Shown here piece after piece: positions 17,096-28,626 of a stretch of DNA of 64,000 nucleotides (position 1 is the first letter of the stretch; every line of letters starts with the position of its first letter). Both the position numbers and the translations under genes were made by a program. The notes below the pieces were generated by a model. It ran no database searches. It had not been told where the DNA came from and saw nothing but the letters and a program-made list of their open reading frames with translations. Source of the DNA: Trichoderma breve (Eukaryota; Ascomycota; Sordariomycetes; Hypocreales; Hypocreaceae); contig NC_079237.1 in NCBI RefSeq assembly GCF_028502605.1, positions 3,410,001 to 3,474,000 on the forward strand, given 5' to 3'.

Positions 17096-19613
17096 CTACA
17101 GGTAGGTTTGCCGCTGAGGAGGGCGTGATGTTGGGAGGGAGAATTGTATCAATCTGGAATCGAGGTTAACGGGCGGCAAGCGAGAGAGGAAAAGTCAAAG
17201 AAGGCTCACTAGTACTTGTAGCCATCACCATTCTTCTCGTTGTTGAGAAAATGGTTGGAATGCTGATGTGGTGATTGGATGAAAGGAGAAGCAAGGAGAG
17301 ATGGGGGAAGATGTGGTGATGTGGTTGGAAGAATTAATGGATGTGACCGTAATGAGTGAAGATGGTAAAGAAGAAGAAGAAGAGGAAGAGAAGAGAAAGA
17401 AGAGAGAGGATCCTTATTAATAGATAACGAGAGAAAGTATTGGGCTCAACTAGCGAGTGAATGAAAAGACCCGGGAAAACCTCATTGGCCCGGAGAGTTT
17501 TATTTACATCAACAGTGGAGCAACATGCAGATTTGAACGCGTTTGTACTGCTAGCTCTTGGGGGAGTTGGGATGATTACAAGGCCCTTTGGTTCTGATTG
17601 ATAATGGAGTCTAGGGGGTTGGGGAGAATTTCAGGAGCTGTTGCTCCAATGCTCCGTTATCTCTTGCTGTGGATGGATCTGGTGGGTGTGGAGAAGCAGA
17701 CGGAAGAGTGAATGCTGTTCTTGCTGCCAGTGCGTCATAATGTGATAGTTTGATGATTTATTGGGGGTGGAGAGAGAGGCGGTTGAATGGCTCTGGGCGA
17801 GGAGCAGCTGCGGCACTTCAACTCCCTCGAATGGTGCAACAGAGACTGCAAGCCCCCTGCGTGAAGAGCTAGATGAATAATGATTCAGAGGAATGTCTAT
17901 TGTAGATGAAAGTTTTACAAGGACCAAACGAGGTAGCCTGACAGCATGGGGCTGCTGGGCGATGCCCCACCGTGCAGACAGAGACACCCAGGTCCTGTAA
18001 GGTTGGCTTTCAGTTCTTCTCTGAAATCATGTCAAATTCTGCTACTGCACAAGTAGAATGGACCCAGAGACGGAACACAGTCGCAATAGCTTGCAAGACC
18101 CAATCCTTGTGCGAGAAGTTCCATTTCCGAGCATTCTTGAACTTCAACAAACGGTCTCTGGCGAGATCAAGAAGAGATGCTTTGGAAACCAACATTATGG
18201 GTCAAACGAAGAGAGTAAGGTGGATGTACACGAGAAAACATTAGAATCTCTCTCCAAGAGAAGTTAGAGGGTAATAGGTATTTCACGTTAGGCACTTAGA
18301 TGTTCAAAGGCGACTTTCCAAGTGACCAAAAAGCTACGATAACTGGAATGCGGAAAATAAGTCAAAGAAACCTCAGAATCGCCTTATCTAAAAAAAGCAT
18401 CATAGACTCTCAAAAGGTACGTCTCATAGCCAATGTTGTACTAATGGACTTACCATCTGTTGGTTACTGTCTAACACTAGGTAGGTCATTATCCCAAGAT
18501 GGATGACTATTGGCAAGAGTCCATGGAGCATATGTAAATATGCGAAATTGATCTCCGTATAATCACCTTAAATCACGAGACAGAATCGTCAAGGACTCCG
18601 GTCGGAAAGTTCGTGTTTCATGTTCCTTGCATCGTGACTGGATCTTACCAGCTCAGAATCGGCCGCAATCGGTGCGCGGGATCCCATACACACATAACAC
18701 GATCATGGGGGAAGCAACGATAGCCAAGGCGACTTTTGTCTCTGTACTATGATGGGCTCAAAGTTACCTGATACAAAGCAGTAGATATACAAGAATCGTA
18801 ATCTTCGTCAGTTTCCTTTGTGAACTTAAGTGCCCATTCCCATGTCCAAGTGTGACCTCAATGACAAGATCATACGGGTATTTTTACTCGCCTTCATGTC
18901 GCTTCTCAGAGCGCCACGGCACCGAGATTTGGAGTATTCTTGACACACCCAGGAAACGAAAAATCTTAATATGCATAAGAAGTCATGCATTTCCTCATCG
19001 ATTGGCATGTTTACCCCTCGTTCCTGGTACTTTTGGCGCAAACACTGATACTACTAGATAGGCAACTCTATTTAGCCTTTTAGGAACCATGGAAAGGCCG
19101 AAATGGCCTCAGCCCCCATATGCGGAGAACCTGAACAGGGATCACAGCTCCCTCGAAAATCGTGCAGGCTGGGGTATTCAACATGTGCTGAAGGCCCGGA
19201 TTGATGGCCTCATATCCGGGGTTGTGTCCACTAGCCTTATCCTCAGAACAATGAGATGAAGAGGATGTTTTACCTGGAGGTGGATCTCGCAAATATTGGC
19301 AAACTCCGAGAACTCCATGGAATATGCTGCTTTTGATCACGCGCAATTTGCTCGCAGATCCTTCCGCTGTACTGCCGATTTATCGACTAATGTGTCACCA
19401 TCGGACCGAAAACATTACAAACTCCTAGTCGTGACGACTTGACAAGCCTCCATCTCCAGTTTCGAGGAAACAGAGTTCTCCAAAAAGTTAAACGAAAGAA
19501 ATACAAAAGTACTGTCAATACGATGTGTCTCACTTTCGATATATATACTAGCAAGGGGCCGAACCTTCGAGACATTGATCGTAGGTAGCGTCTTGGTTTC
19601 ATCTCAAAACAAC
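17096..19613. other. Gene-poor 2.5-kb region
   Basis: No intact gene is seen. A purine-rich GAA/GGAAG tract lies at about 17355-17410, the second copy of a gene relic at 18527-18760, and the promoter of the GMC oxidoreductase gene at the right end, including a TATA element GATATATATAC at about 19538-19548. Short open frames elsewhere carry no recognisable domain. Confidence 0.5.
18527..18760 (-). pseudogene. Relic of an unrecognised gene 3' end (copy 2; copy 1 at 5120-5419)
   Basis: The core 18562-18590 matches 5154-5182 with few changes, and weaker similarity continues to about 18750. In the minus frame both copies keep a stop at the same alignment position, but here the upstream frame is broken by stops. 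It is interpreted as a duplicated, decayed gene fragment. Confidence 0.35.
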
Positions 19614-21449
19614 ATGCCGCCTCTCAAGACACGCTTTGGCGCTCTTGCGCTGGCCACCGTGTTTTTACCACTTCAGTCATTGGCCACGCCAATCGATTCT
19701 TACGACTACATCATTGTCGGCGCAGGAACAAGTGGCCTTCTCTTGGCTAATCGCCTAACCGAAGATGCCAACCTTAACGTTGCGGTCATTGATCCTGGTG
19801 CCGATGAACGAAACAACACAAACGTTGTCAATCCGCTCGCATGGCTGGGATTAAGTGGGACACCTGTCGACTGGAACTATTCGAGTGTTCCTCAGGAATA
19901 CATTGGTGGAAGAGTTCTCCCGTACGATGCAGGTAAGGGGATAGGTGGGACCAGCTTGATAAATGGTATGAATGCACGAAACCCTTAAATGGAGATGAGA
20001 TCAATACTGAGTCAGCTAGGGATGACATATATTCGAGGAGACCAAGCGCAATTCGATTCCTGGGAGGATCTCAATCCCGGGTCAGGATGGAATTGGGATA
20101 CCATGCTACAGTACTACAAGAAGGCTGAGCGATTCTTCCCTCCCTCGTCATGGCAGGAGGCTGTTGGCGCATTATATGAAGAGGAGTACCATGGATCCTC
20201 AGGAAATATTGACGTCGCCTTTAGCCCGGTCCTGCTCAACGGCTCTTTCTACGGGGACGCAAAGGCAGCTTGGGCAAATCTCGGGCAATCTCTCGACAGA
20301 GATGTGAATAGCGGACACACGGCTGGATTCGACGTTTGGCCGCAGACTCTGAATCCAATCGATAACACGCGATGCGACGCTGCCACGGCGTTTTACTGGC
20401 CTGTACAAGATAGACCAAACCTGACGTTAATCAATGGCACAGTTTCTAGGATTCTGTGGAAGAATAACACGGGCTCGACTCCTGAAGCGTCTAGCGTTGA
20501 GTACGTGATGCCGAATGGACAGAACAAGACTGTGAAGGCTGCGAAAGAAGTAATCTTGTCCGCAGGTGCCCTCCGTACGCCGCTTATTCTTGAGCTCTCC
20601 GGTATCGGTAACCCAAGTATATTGGAGGAACTGGGCATTGAGACGGTTGTTGACCTACCAGGCGTGGGAGAAAACATGATCGATCAACCTAACATGGCTC
20701 TGTCCTACTCGACCAACTCCACGTTCCCCGGATACGCACCATATGCCACATTTGTTAATGCTACTTCTCTTTTCGGGGACGGCTTTAAAAGGGTATCTGA
20801 TGTAACAAAGCTGCTCCTACCGCACTGGGCACGGCAGATTTCCAAGGAGACAAACAGAGCTTTAAACGCTACGGCAGTCGAGCAACTACTTCGGGTTCAA
20901 TACGATTTAATATTTGAGAAGGATGTGACCATTGCTGAAATATTATCTACTGCGAGTGGCACTGGTGCTTTTTCAGCATATTGGGGTACTTTGCCTTTCA
21001 GCCGTGGGAGTGTACACCTCAACTCGTCTGAGGACATCAACACACCCAAGATCAACCCGAGATTCATGGCTATTGACTTTGACATGATTGTTCAAATCGC
21101 CATCGGACGCCTTGCAGCAACGTTCTGGGGTACCTCGCCCATATCTACTAGTTTTGAGGCTGTGCCGCAGGGAATTCCTTCACCAGACGCTTCATGGAAT
21201 CAATGGAAGAATTTTACAGATAGTACCATGATATCGAACGCACACCCCATTGGGACTGCAGCGATGCTTCCAAGGAAACTTGGTGGAGTTGTCGATCCGC
21301 AGCTCCGCGTGTATGGCACGAAAAATCTGCGGGTGGTGGATGCTTCTGTGATACCGTTGCAGATCAGCGGACACCTTACTGCTACACTGTATGCCATTGC
21401 GGAGAGGGCAGTGGCGGAATTTATTGCTCCAGCTCGTGATGCTGTGTGA
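19614..21449 (+). CDS. Secreted GMC oxidoreductase (AA3-like, FAD-dependent)
   Basis: FAD-dependent glucose-methanol-choline oxidoreductase. Two exons, 19614-19965 and 20020-21449, joined across a 54-nt intron (GTATGA...CAGCTAG). Splicing restores the family motif GGTSLINGMTYIRGD and removes an apparent stop between the two frames. The product is 593 residues with a hydrophobic signal peptide (about 1-23). The N-terminal dinucleotide-binding motif DYIIVGAGTSGLLLANRL is present, as is the second GMC signature region (AGALRTPLILELSGIG). The C-terminal block ISNAHPIGTAAM ... VVDASVIPLQISGHLTATLYA carries the usual catalytic His residues. It probably oxidises an alcohol or sugar outside the cell with formation of hydrogen peroxide; the exact substrate is not determinable. 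It precedes the P450 gene on the same strand. Confidence 0.92.
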
Positions 21450-22239
21450 TGCGAGATGCTAGAGCGATGTAAGGGATGTGGGGGTGTAATGGTGTTGTTA
21501 GAGATTTGTCCTATCAGTTGAGTCTTTACATGCTACATTATGAGTCTTTTAGAGGATCAATTAATGAACGATTATTGTTCTACACATTTCATACAATGTA
21601 TCGAATAAGTATTTCGTCACAAATAGCCATGGGTCGGTTCCGCAGTTCTCGTTCCCTCTTACTCCTTGCCACCCCATAATCGTGAATGAGAGGTCTACAT
21701 CAAGGCAGTGTCTCATTGCCCCCTTGATTCGCCATCATCATCCCGTCCAAAGTGGCTGCAGCAAACTCACCTGCATGACATGCCCCTTCTCCGCATCCGA
21801 AGGCAATCTTGTAAGCGGGACACGGCATCATCCTCAGCAGTACGACCACGTATCCCAAGCCACGCGATGCCGCGCAACGAATTAAGACAATGCTCTTCAA
21901 TTCAACAAGCCGCTCTACCCCTCGTGTCAATCGATCGTCCCTCCGATCTAGTTTCTTTCCGAGTTAGAAGAAGAGCTATAGTCTGACAGGTTGAAGGTTA
22001 AAAATGTTAGTCGGCTGTCGCACCCGTCATCACGGTTTCTATATGGGGATGTCTCACATGGCGCAGCCAATACGCAGCGTCGGGTTGGACAAGGTCTCCG
22101 AAAAAGTATAATCGTGTTGGTATAAATGCCCGTCTTGCTCCCATTCGAAAAAAGGGAGGGAGGATGATGTTGGAAAAGAGAGACATCTTGATTCTGCTTA
22201 TTTGGAAGTTTTCGCAAACGCTGCTGAAGGGTTTCCACG
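21450..22239. other. Intergenic region between GMC oxidoreductase and P450
   Basis: No gene is seen. A TATA box (TATAAATG, 22121-22128) lies 119 bp upstream of the P450 start codon. Confidence 0.55.
22121..22128 (+). promoter_or_regulatory. TATA box of the P450 gene
   Basis: TATAAATG at 22121-22128, in the context GGTATAAATGCC, is correctly placed for the start codon at 22240. Confidence 0.45.
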
Positions 22240-24017
22240 ATGGTGAGCCTCGTCGCTACACTTGCTTCGCCGCGGGATTGGCCTGCTAGCGCTCTGCTGT
22301 TGGCGGCTACTCTTGTTATCTCGCTCCTTGTTCGTTTGTTGAGGCGGCCTGGCCTCCCTTCGGGTGCGTCTTTTACGGAATGGGGTGTGCCGTTCATCGG
22401 CTCCCTCAACTTCTTCACCAAGAGAGGCGATTTCCTACGAGAAGGCACGAAACGTAGTCCCAACGGCTACTTTAATTTTTACTATGGCTCGTATCCTATC
22501 GTTGCTCTCTCAGGAGAAAAGGCTCGTTCGGCTTATTTTAACACGAGAGGTCTTGATCTGAGCGCTGGGTATGAACTCCTCCCTTGCATAAACACATGCG
22601 TTCTGGGCGAAAGAGACTGACCAGGCCATAGATTCAGGAAACTATTTTCTGCTGGCCCTGACATTGACCATATGCTTGGCTGTAATATGAGTGCTTACTT
22701 CATAGTGCTCTTCAAGAAGCTTACTGGCAAGGAACACTTGGCCACCTGTCTTCCCTACCTGAATAAAGACGCCCGCGATGCCTTCTCCGCAATCGACACG
22801 TCTGTTCCATTGGATCCCTTTGTAGTTCTTTATGACTTACTCTACAAATTCACTCATCGCACCGTCGGCTGCCATGACGTTGCCGAAGACCCTGCACTTC
22901 AAGAGAAGACGATGCGGCTCTACGAGAAGCTGGATAAGACTGCCGCCATACAGGTCATGTTTCCGTGGCTACCTACGCCTACGAAGCTCAACAAGTTATG
23001 GGCGGGGGCAAAGTTGCATATGTTGTTTGGGGATATAATACGTGAGAGGAGAAAAAGCGGTCGAAAGGCGGAAGACGTAATGCAGTACTTGATGGACAAG
23101 GGAGAGAGCGATTTGCTGTCCTCGGCTGTAAGTATCTTGTTTGATCGGTAAAGTGATTTGAACTAACCTATTACCAAATAGTTTATTATTGGCGCCTTGT
23201 TCGCTGGCTTGATCAATACGGGAGTCCAATCCGCGTGGATCCTCTGCTACCTCGCCTATGACCCCGTCTGGTACGCCAAGGTCAGAGCTGAAGTCGACGC
23301 AGCTGTTGAGAAATATCGGACTTCAAACGATCAGACGCCGGTAGATGTCCTGGCAGGGCTTTCTCTTGAAGCATGGGAGTCTGAGTTCCCTTGTATCGAC
23401 TTTGGAGTGCGGGATAGCATCCGACTGAACCTCATGGGGGCTTCGATTCGTCAGAATACTTCTGGCAAGGATATTGTGCTAGGTGATACCGGCGTCGTTG
23501 TCCCGAATCAAGCTTTCGCGGTAAGTTTTATGGCTAAAGGGTGAGAGGAAGCGATGCTGACATTTTGCTGAAAGGTCTATCATGTTTCCGATATCCACAT
23601 GGACGAGGCGATTTACAAGGACCCTCTCAAATGGGATCCTGGACGATATTTCCCCGAAAGAGGAGAAGATAAGAAACGCCAGCATGGATATATTGGCTGG
23701 GGAACTGGATTGCACCCATGTTGTAAGCGGGCTCTGGTGTTGAAACTGTTATGATGACACAAGCTAACATTGACACAGTGGGAATGAGAGTAGGCATGAG
23801 AAGCCGTGATAATTGAAGAGAAAAGCTAACGGGTTAATAGATTGCAAAATTGGAATTATTTGTTTCTACGGCCACCTTTTTCGCCATGTTTGACTTCAAA
23901 GCTGTGGACAAGAATGGGAATCCGGCGACGGGGCCTCTGCCTTCTTATGACAGCAATGCTCTGGCGGCGAAACGCATGATTGACACGGTCTATTTTAAAT
24001 GCGATCGTAGGTTCTAG
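22240..24017 (+). CDS. Cytochrome P450 monooxygenase, six exons with 11-nt microexon
   Basis: Haem-thiolate monooxygenase, probably ER-anchored by the N-terminal hydrophobic helix (residues 17-35). Exons: 22240-22568, 22632-23127, 23182-23520, 23575-23722, 23779-23789, 23841-24017. All junctions keep phase and give 499 residues. The fifth exon is only 11 nt; it is required because the spliced product then reads GWGTGLHPCLGMRIAKLE, the haem-binding loop with its Cys ligand. The I-helix region is FIIGALFAGLINTGVQSAW. The K-helix position reads DSIR, where the universal motif is ExxR, an unusual Asp substitution. The PERF-like region reads PGRYFPER. The substrate is unknown. Pairing with the upstream GMC oxidoreductase hints at a small oxidative gene pair. 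Confidence 0.88.
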
Positions 24018-24364
24018 GTAAGAATTTTGACACTGAATAATATTCGAGATGGAGATGGAGAACGATGGAGAATGAGGTTCCATGATCCGTATATTGATGG
24101 CACAGCGAGGAGAGGGACGCGATGTTTAGCCACAGTGCGGTGTATTCTTTTTGGAGAATGAATAGCTTCGGTGTTGAGAGTATCTGCTTTTCATCCGTGT
24201 CTGTTGGGCTTGCTTAGGTGTAGACTCTGATAGGCATAAGTACTTCTAGGTGGAAGTCTTTTGTTGCATCTCGTGTTCAATCTGCGCGACAAGTGATCCT
24301 GGCGTCTGAGCACCCGTATTGCAAGTCCGCCCCTAGCCATAGCGTCAGCTATATGTCTCTAGAT
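24018..24364. other. 3' region of the P450 gene
   Basis: Noncoding; it separates the P450 from a converging small minus-strand gene. Nothing notable. Confidence 0.5.
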
Positions 24365-24644
24365 TTAAGACTTCTTCTTATTTACCGCCAAGACTTCCTT
24401 GTCGGGACCTTCCAAGGGCATCTTGTTCTGATCTTGTGTTGAAGTGAGTGCCGGGGCGAGGTTCCGCTGCTTTGCAAGGAGGCTCTGAGACGGTGCTAGA
24501 TGGATGATGAGTATGTATTTACTGATGATGCGGGATGATGCTAACGGAAGTTGATGTACATTCTGTTGTGCTCGTGACTGGGCCTGGATAAGTTGGGGGA
24601 AGCTGCTGCTGGTAAGCAGATTGGCCTGCTTCACGATTTGCCAT
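24365..24644 (-). CDS. Putative 50-residue protein of unknown function (two exons)
   Basis: Proposed exons on the minus strand: 24644-24560 and 24432-24365, with a 127-nt intron (GTACAT...CACAAG) between them. The first exon encodes MANREAGQSAYQQQLPPTYP and a short continuation, with a PPxY-like PPTY motif. The second ends in MPLEGPDKEVLAVNKKKS. Both halves have biased, protein-like composition and join in phase, while neither frame alone makes a convincing protein. PPxY motifs are recognised by WW domains, so a role as a ligase or trafficking adaptor ligand is conceivable but unproven. The donor is not ideal. Confidence 0.4.
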
Positions 24645-26771
24645 TGTTAATGAGAAGATGGTTTGCAGGATATTGGGCTTGGAAGGAATCTGATACGGCA
24701 GTGGAGTGTAGAAAGCGAAGAAGAAGGTGAAATTCTGCTATGAAGATGTGATGTTATTGTTGCTATAGTGATATACCATCTTGCAGTGATTCACTCGACC
24801 AGGGTCCCGTGACTTATTAAAGTTCAACATCTTCTTTTTTTTTTTTTCATCTCGCCTATCAACAAACTCTGACTATCTCACAGGTTGCTTTTAAGGTGAC
24901 CTTTTTTGGCCGAAGCAGTTGGCCCTTTAGGAGTTCAACAGCGGCACAAGCCAAGCCTCTGTCCCCCAAGAGGATGTCAACCATGACTGTTGGTGAGGGT
25001 ATCTCGGAGCTGCTCCCAGCGGACAATCTCCTTTTCTGGATACCAGACCAAGATGTCGAAATGTACGAATATCAACTTTATCTCTGCCATAACGCAGGTG
25101 TGAATGCCCAAACAACAGCATCAAAATTGCATATCACGCGTTTATAAGCCACTGAGGGCGCTTGCCAGTTGTCAGTACTTCTTGACGAGTGCATCACGTG
25201 TGATCAAGTGACTCGCTTCAATCTGCACTGCAAGATGCACTTAATCTTAAGCTTGTTTGGTATTTCTGCTTGCTTCACTTTGCCCCTTCACTTTCCCTTC
25301 TCTACTAACACCGTCATCTCTCACGCAACAGCAGATGCTTGAGCAGCACTCGATTCCATTCTTTATTATGGTTTGTACGATGGAATTAGCAGCACAGTTC
25401 GGGTTGATAATTCTCCTCCGAAGCCTTCAAGTTCGAGAACACCAGGATTTAGTTTGTGCATAGAGATATACGAGAACGATTCATCTTGAAACCTGTGGTC
25501 GTCAGTGCAGCATCGCTATTGCGATCACAGCACAGAAGTAGAGCCCGGCTTATGTCCCACGCTAGCATTCGACATCGCACTACTTCTTCACATCACCTTA
25601 GTGTGTCTTTGCGGTTGCATCTTGAGCTTTTGCAGCCTCTTGATCTCGAGAATGTTTGGCGTGAGTGCTCTTCCAGAGACTACCCAAGTGCAGATTACTC
25701 ACTCTCTCTTAGTTACCCTATTGGACTACGCAGATATGCTTTTTCAAGAGATCAGACTCGACCATCAGAGCACGTTCTTGAGGAGATTTCTTTTACATTT
25801 TGCCGTCTCGCTGGAGACACCCTCTTGTTTCCCAAGAAAAAGCCTCCACACCACATCTACTTCTGATCCGGATCGCTTAATGCCGACACATCCTATCAAT
25901 CTCAACTCTCACTCGTTATCAGACGTACGTTCTACAGCCACCCTTGGACTGGTTTGGACAGTGCTGATCCGCAATCTAGACCATGTTACAAGCACCCAGT
26001 CGCCTTCACCAAACCCCACAGACCACTGTGGCTCCCGTGGAAATGCAAGCCCATGCGTGGACGCAGATTCAGTGACAGGAGAAACATGCACTTCCACATA
26101 CACCCCACAGCCGCTCCATTGATCAACTTCGCCGTTCGAGAGAACGAGATCGAGTATCATCTTGCATTATCGTCTGTTCTTGGAATGATACAGGCCACCG
26201 CCGGGATTCTGAGAATCCAACCCAACCTGAGGCGACAGACGATGGATCCCACCACGGAAATTCATCATCATCACCATCAACATAGGTCTAGCTTGTCTAT
26301 CTTGACTTGGGGACCTGGAAGCAACTTACCGTGGCCGCCTGACATATACTTCAATTCTTTTATTTCTTCGTAAAACGTTTTAATGCACGAGCCCGCAAAC
26401 CTCACTTTTTGAGCAGCCTCATTCCTAAAGAGTGAATTGCTCATCGAATTCAAAGTCAATTGTTGGGATCAATATCACGCTGACAAATTTTGACACGACC
26501 AACAAACTGCCTGGAATCTTAAAAGTGGCATTTTTCATATTTTCCCACCGCAATATGTCATTTTACCATACGCGCCGCATACCAGAATCTCACACACCTA
26601 TTGGGTGTAATCAGATGGGAAACATGGAGAAGAATAGATCCATGGTCGGATGCTTGTGCACGGACCATTGAACAAACGAGCAAAACACCTTCACCTGCGC
26701 CTTTCTCCCCTCTACTCTTCTCTCCTCCTACTCTCCTCCTACTCTGCATCATCCTTCAAAAATCAACCAAG
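24645..26771. other. Gene-poor 2.1-kb region
   Basis: No intact gene is supported. Overlapping open frames at 25.3-26.1 kb include hydrophobic stretches but switch frame without credible splice sites. A possible weak resemblance to the tandem membrane-protein family at 25.33-25.46 kb is noted in the findings. The right part is the promoter side of the RBR pseudogene. Confidence 0.4.
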
Positions 26772-27605
26772 ATGGACAATAACATCGATCAAGAAACACT
26801 ACGGATGATGGTATTCTTGGAGCTTCAGGATGCCGATTCACAAATGAAAGGAAAACACCGAGAGGGCGATCCTCCTCCCGATGCCGAAATCGCAGCCTGG
26901 CTCTATGAGCAAGAACTCTTGTCACTGGAGACATTTTACGCGGATCGTGACTTGAACAGCGGATTTGCATCATCGTAGGATAATGATGACCAGCCTCAGG
27001 CCACCGCTGGACCTGCACCCAAAGAAGAAGCACTGGCCGATCCGTTAACTGCGGCTACCAGCGCCAGTCACACTGAAGACTCTCAGTTCGACACCCAGAC
27101 AGGTAAAGCAGACGAACCCAACCAATGCCATAAAGCCAGTCAAGAGGATGAGCACATCGCGTTGATCAATTCAGTTGCAGCCGCTGATTTTACCCTCACA
27201 GAAACCGAAGAAGCCCGCCAAGCTGAAGAGTCTAGCCAGGGGGAAGAATTCAAGAAAGGGCGCTGTACCGTCTGCAAGGAAGAAACTCTCTTCACTGAGA
27301 CTTTGAAGTACCCTGGAGGCCATATTTACTGTCAAGGATGTAATGAAGAACGATTTCAATTAGCTATTCTTGATGGGCTTTTCCCTCCCCTGGATGCTGT
27401 GGCAAGGCAACCCCCTTCGGCGTGATACATCTCCGAGTACGTCAGGCTGGGAATTATTGGAACTTTGAGGAGCCATTTATGAGCAATAGAGAGAATACAA
27501 GGAGTTTGTTTTCTGCAAGGAAACCATGCATGACCATTCTCTGGTCTCGAGCTCTTTCATGACAAACCGTGCGATTGGCTTGGCTTGCGCTGCATGTCAC
27601 TAGAG
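26772..27605 (+). pseudogene. Degenerate RBR-type (RING-IBR-RING) ubiquitin ligase
   Basis: From ATG 26772 the frame encodes a segment typical of fungal RBR ligases ([20 protein letters not shown], then [13 protein letters not shown]). An in-frame TAG at 26976-26978 breaks it, and the same frame then continues to the start of RING1 (CTVCKEE ... [15 protein letters not shown]). A frameshift within CCTCCCCTGG (about 27388-27397) follows, since the expected Cys-Cys pair (GCCGKA) continues in another frame. Further IBR-like residues (TMHDHSLV, MTNRAIGLACAACH) appear downstream with more stops. In intact relatives the protein would transfer ubiquitin through a RING2 cysteine. Here RING2 is not found and several lesions are present, so activity is unlikely. 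Confidence 0.7.
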
Positions 27606-28008
27606 CATCCAGTAAGCAGCTCAATGTAACAAGGAGCCAAAGCCTATTCCGACTTCAATTGTTCGTAAGGCTTACAGAGCCATTAGAAAGCGCTGCTAGA
27701 GCCTGGGCGGCATTGCGCATCCTTCAATTTATTCCTACTTGAGGCAGTGCGGCCCGCCAAGAAGGCATCCTGTCACAATTACGAAATCAACATAAGCATT
27801 GTGCTCAGTCAGCGCAGATATTACCGTTGCAGGTGCCCGGAAGCTGAGATGAAATGCGTATATATATTCAACTGTTTTTTCTGCAGTTTAGTTTCTATTC
27901 TCTGTGCAGCAGTTAGTTGACAACTTTTTTACAAGTCTTTTCGACAATCCATCACACACCCACAACCTCAAACGTGCAAATTAATTGGCTTGTCAACTCA
28001 TAGCCACC
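27606..28008. other. Promoter region of the SnoaL-like gene
   Basis: No gene. A TATATATA run at about 27859-27866 and a CT-rich leader precede the start codon at 28009. Confidence 0.5.
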
Positions 28009-28413
28009 ATGGCAGCCAACACCAAGGTCGAAGAGTACCGAGCGCTGTACGATTCATACCTCCAACACTGCAATTCACACAGCTTTGAGGGAATGGAAGA
28101 ATTTTATACCTCGCCTTTAAACGTCAACGACGAGCCCTGGGACCCAAAGAAAGTCACAGCGCAGTTTGAGCCGCTGGTGACTGCGTTTCCCGACTGGCAC
28201 TGGGAGTTGAGGCATCTTACGATTGAAGGGGATTATCTTGCGTGCCATTTTAAAGTTACGGGGACGCATAAGGGGAGTTTTCAGGGAATTGAGGCTACGG
28301 GGCGGAAGATTGCGACGACGCAGTTTACGTTGTATCATGTTGTGGAGGGGAATAAGTTTGGGGATGTTTGGGATCTTGTGGATATAGAGTCTGTAGTGAA
28401 GCAGATCTCTTGA
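28009..28413 (+). CDS. SnoaL-like (NTF2-fold) domain protein
   Basis: A 134-residue single-domain protein. It starts at the ATG at 28009, which lies in a good fungal context (CACCATGG); the frame upstream has no ATG. The sequence follows the SnoaL-like polyketide-cyclase/ester-hydrolase pattern: an N-terminal helix (VEEYRALYDSYLQH), then strands and helices (FPDWHWELRHLTIEGDYLACHFKVTGTH, without writing it continuously as a motif), then GIEATGRKIATTQFTLYHVVEGNK and a final DLVDIESVVKQI. Such small cone-shaped proteins act as cyclases, isomerases or binding proteins, so the family does not fix a reaction. No biosynthetic cluster surrounds it. Confidence 0.8.
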   Translation: MAANTKVEEYRALYDSYLQHCNSHSFEGMEEFYTSPLNVNDEPWDPKKVTAQFEPLVTAFPDWHWELRHLTIEGDYLACHFKVTGTHKGSFQGIEATGRKIATTQFTLYHVVEGNKFGDVWDLVDIESVVKQIS

Positions 28414-28626
28414 GAGGAGGGCGAGATGAAAGAATGACATGTTTACGAAGTCGCTTCCTAAAAGATATGGATGTGGATGTGAGATTGAATACGGTGTGAG
28501 AGGTTCGCCACAACTTCGGTGCATCTTCAAAAAGACACAACGCTCGATCCGCCATGTTGCATGGGTCTCTTATCCACGGTGTCTGTAAAAGAAATCTATT
28601 TATAACCCATGTAACCTACTCCATGT

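Noticed and set aside
19080..19346. 88-codon minus-strand frame with GLQHMLNTPACTIFEGAV
   Set aside because: Reads somewhat like a protein fragment, but it is isolated in a relic-rich region and not recognised. Not enough to call even a pseudogene.
25456..26122. Overlapping plus-strand frames of 136 and 205 codons
   Set aside because: No domain, no ATG-proximal promoter, and composition fits overlapping chance frames. The hydrophobic stretch is not supported by splice sites.
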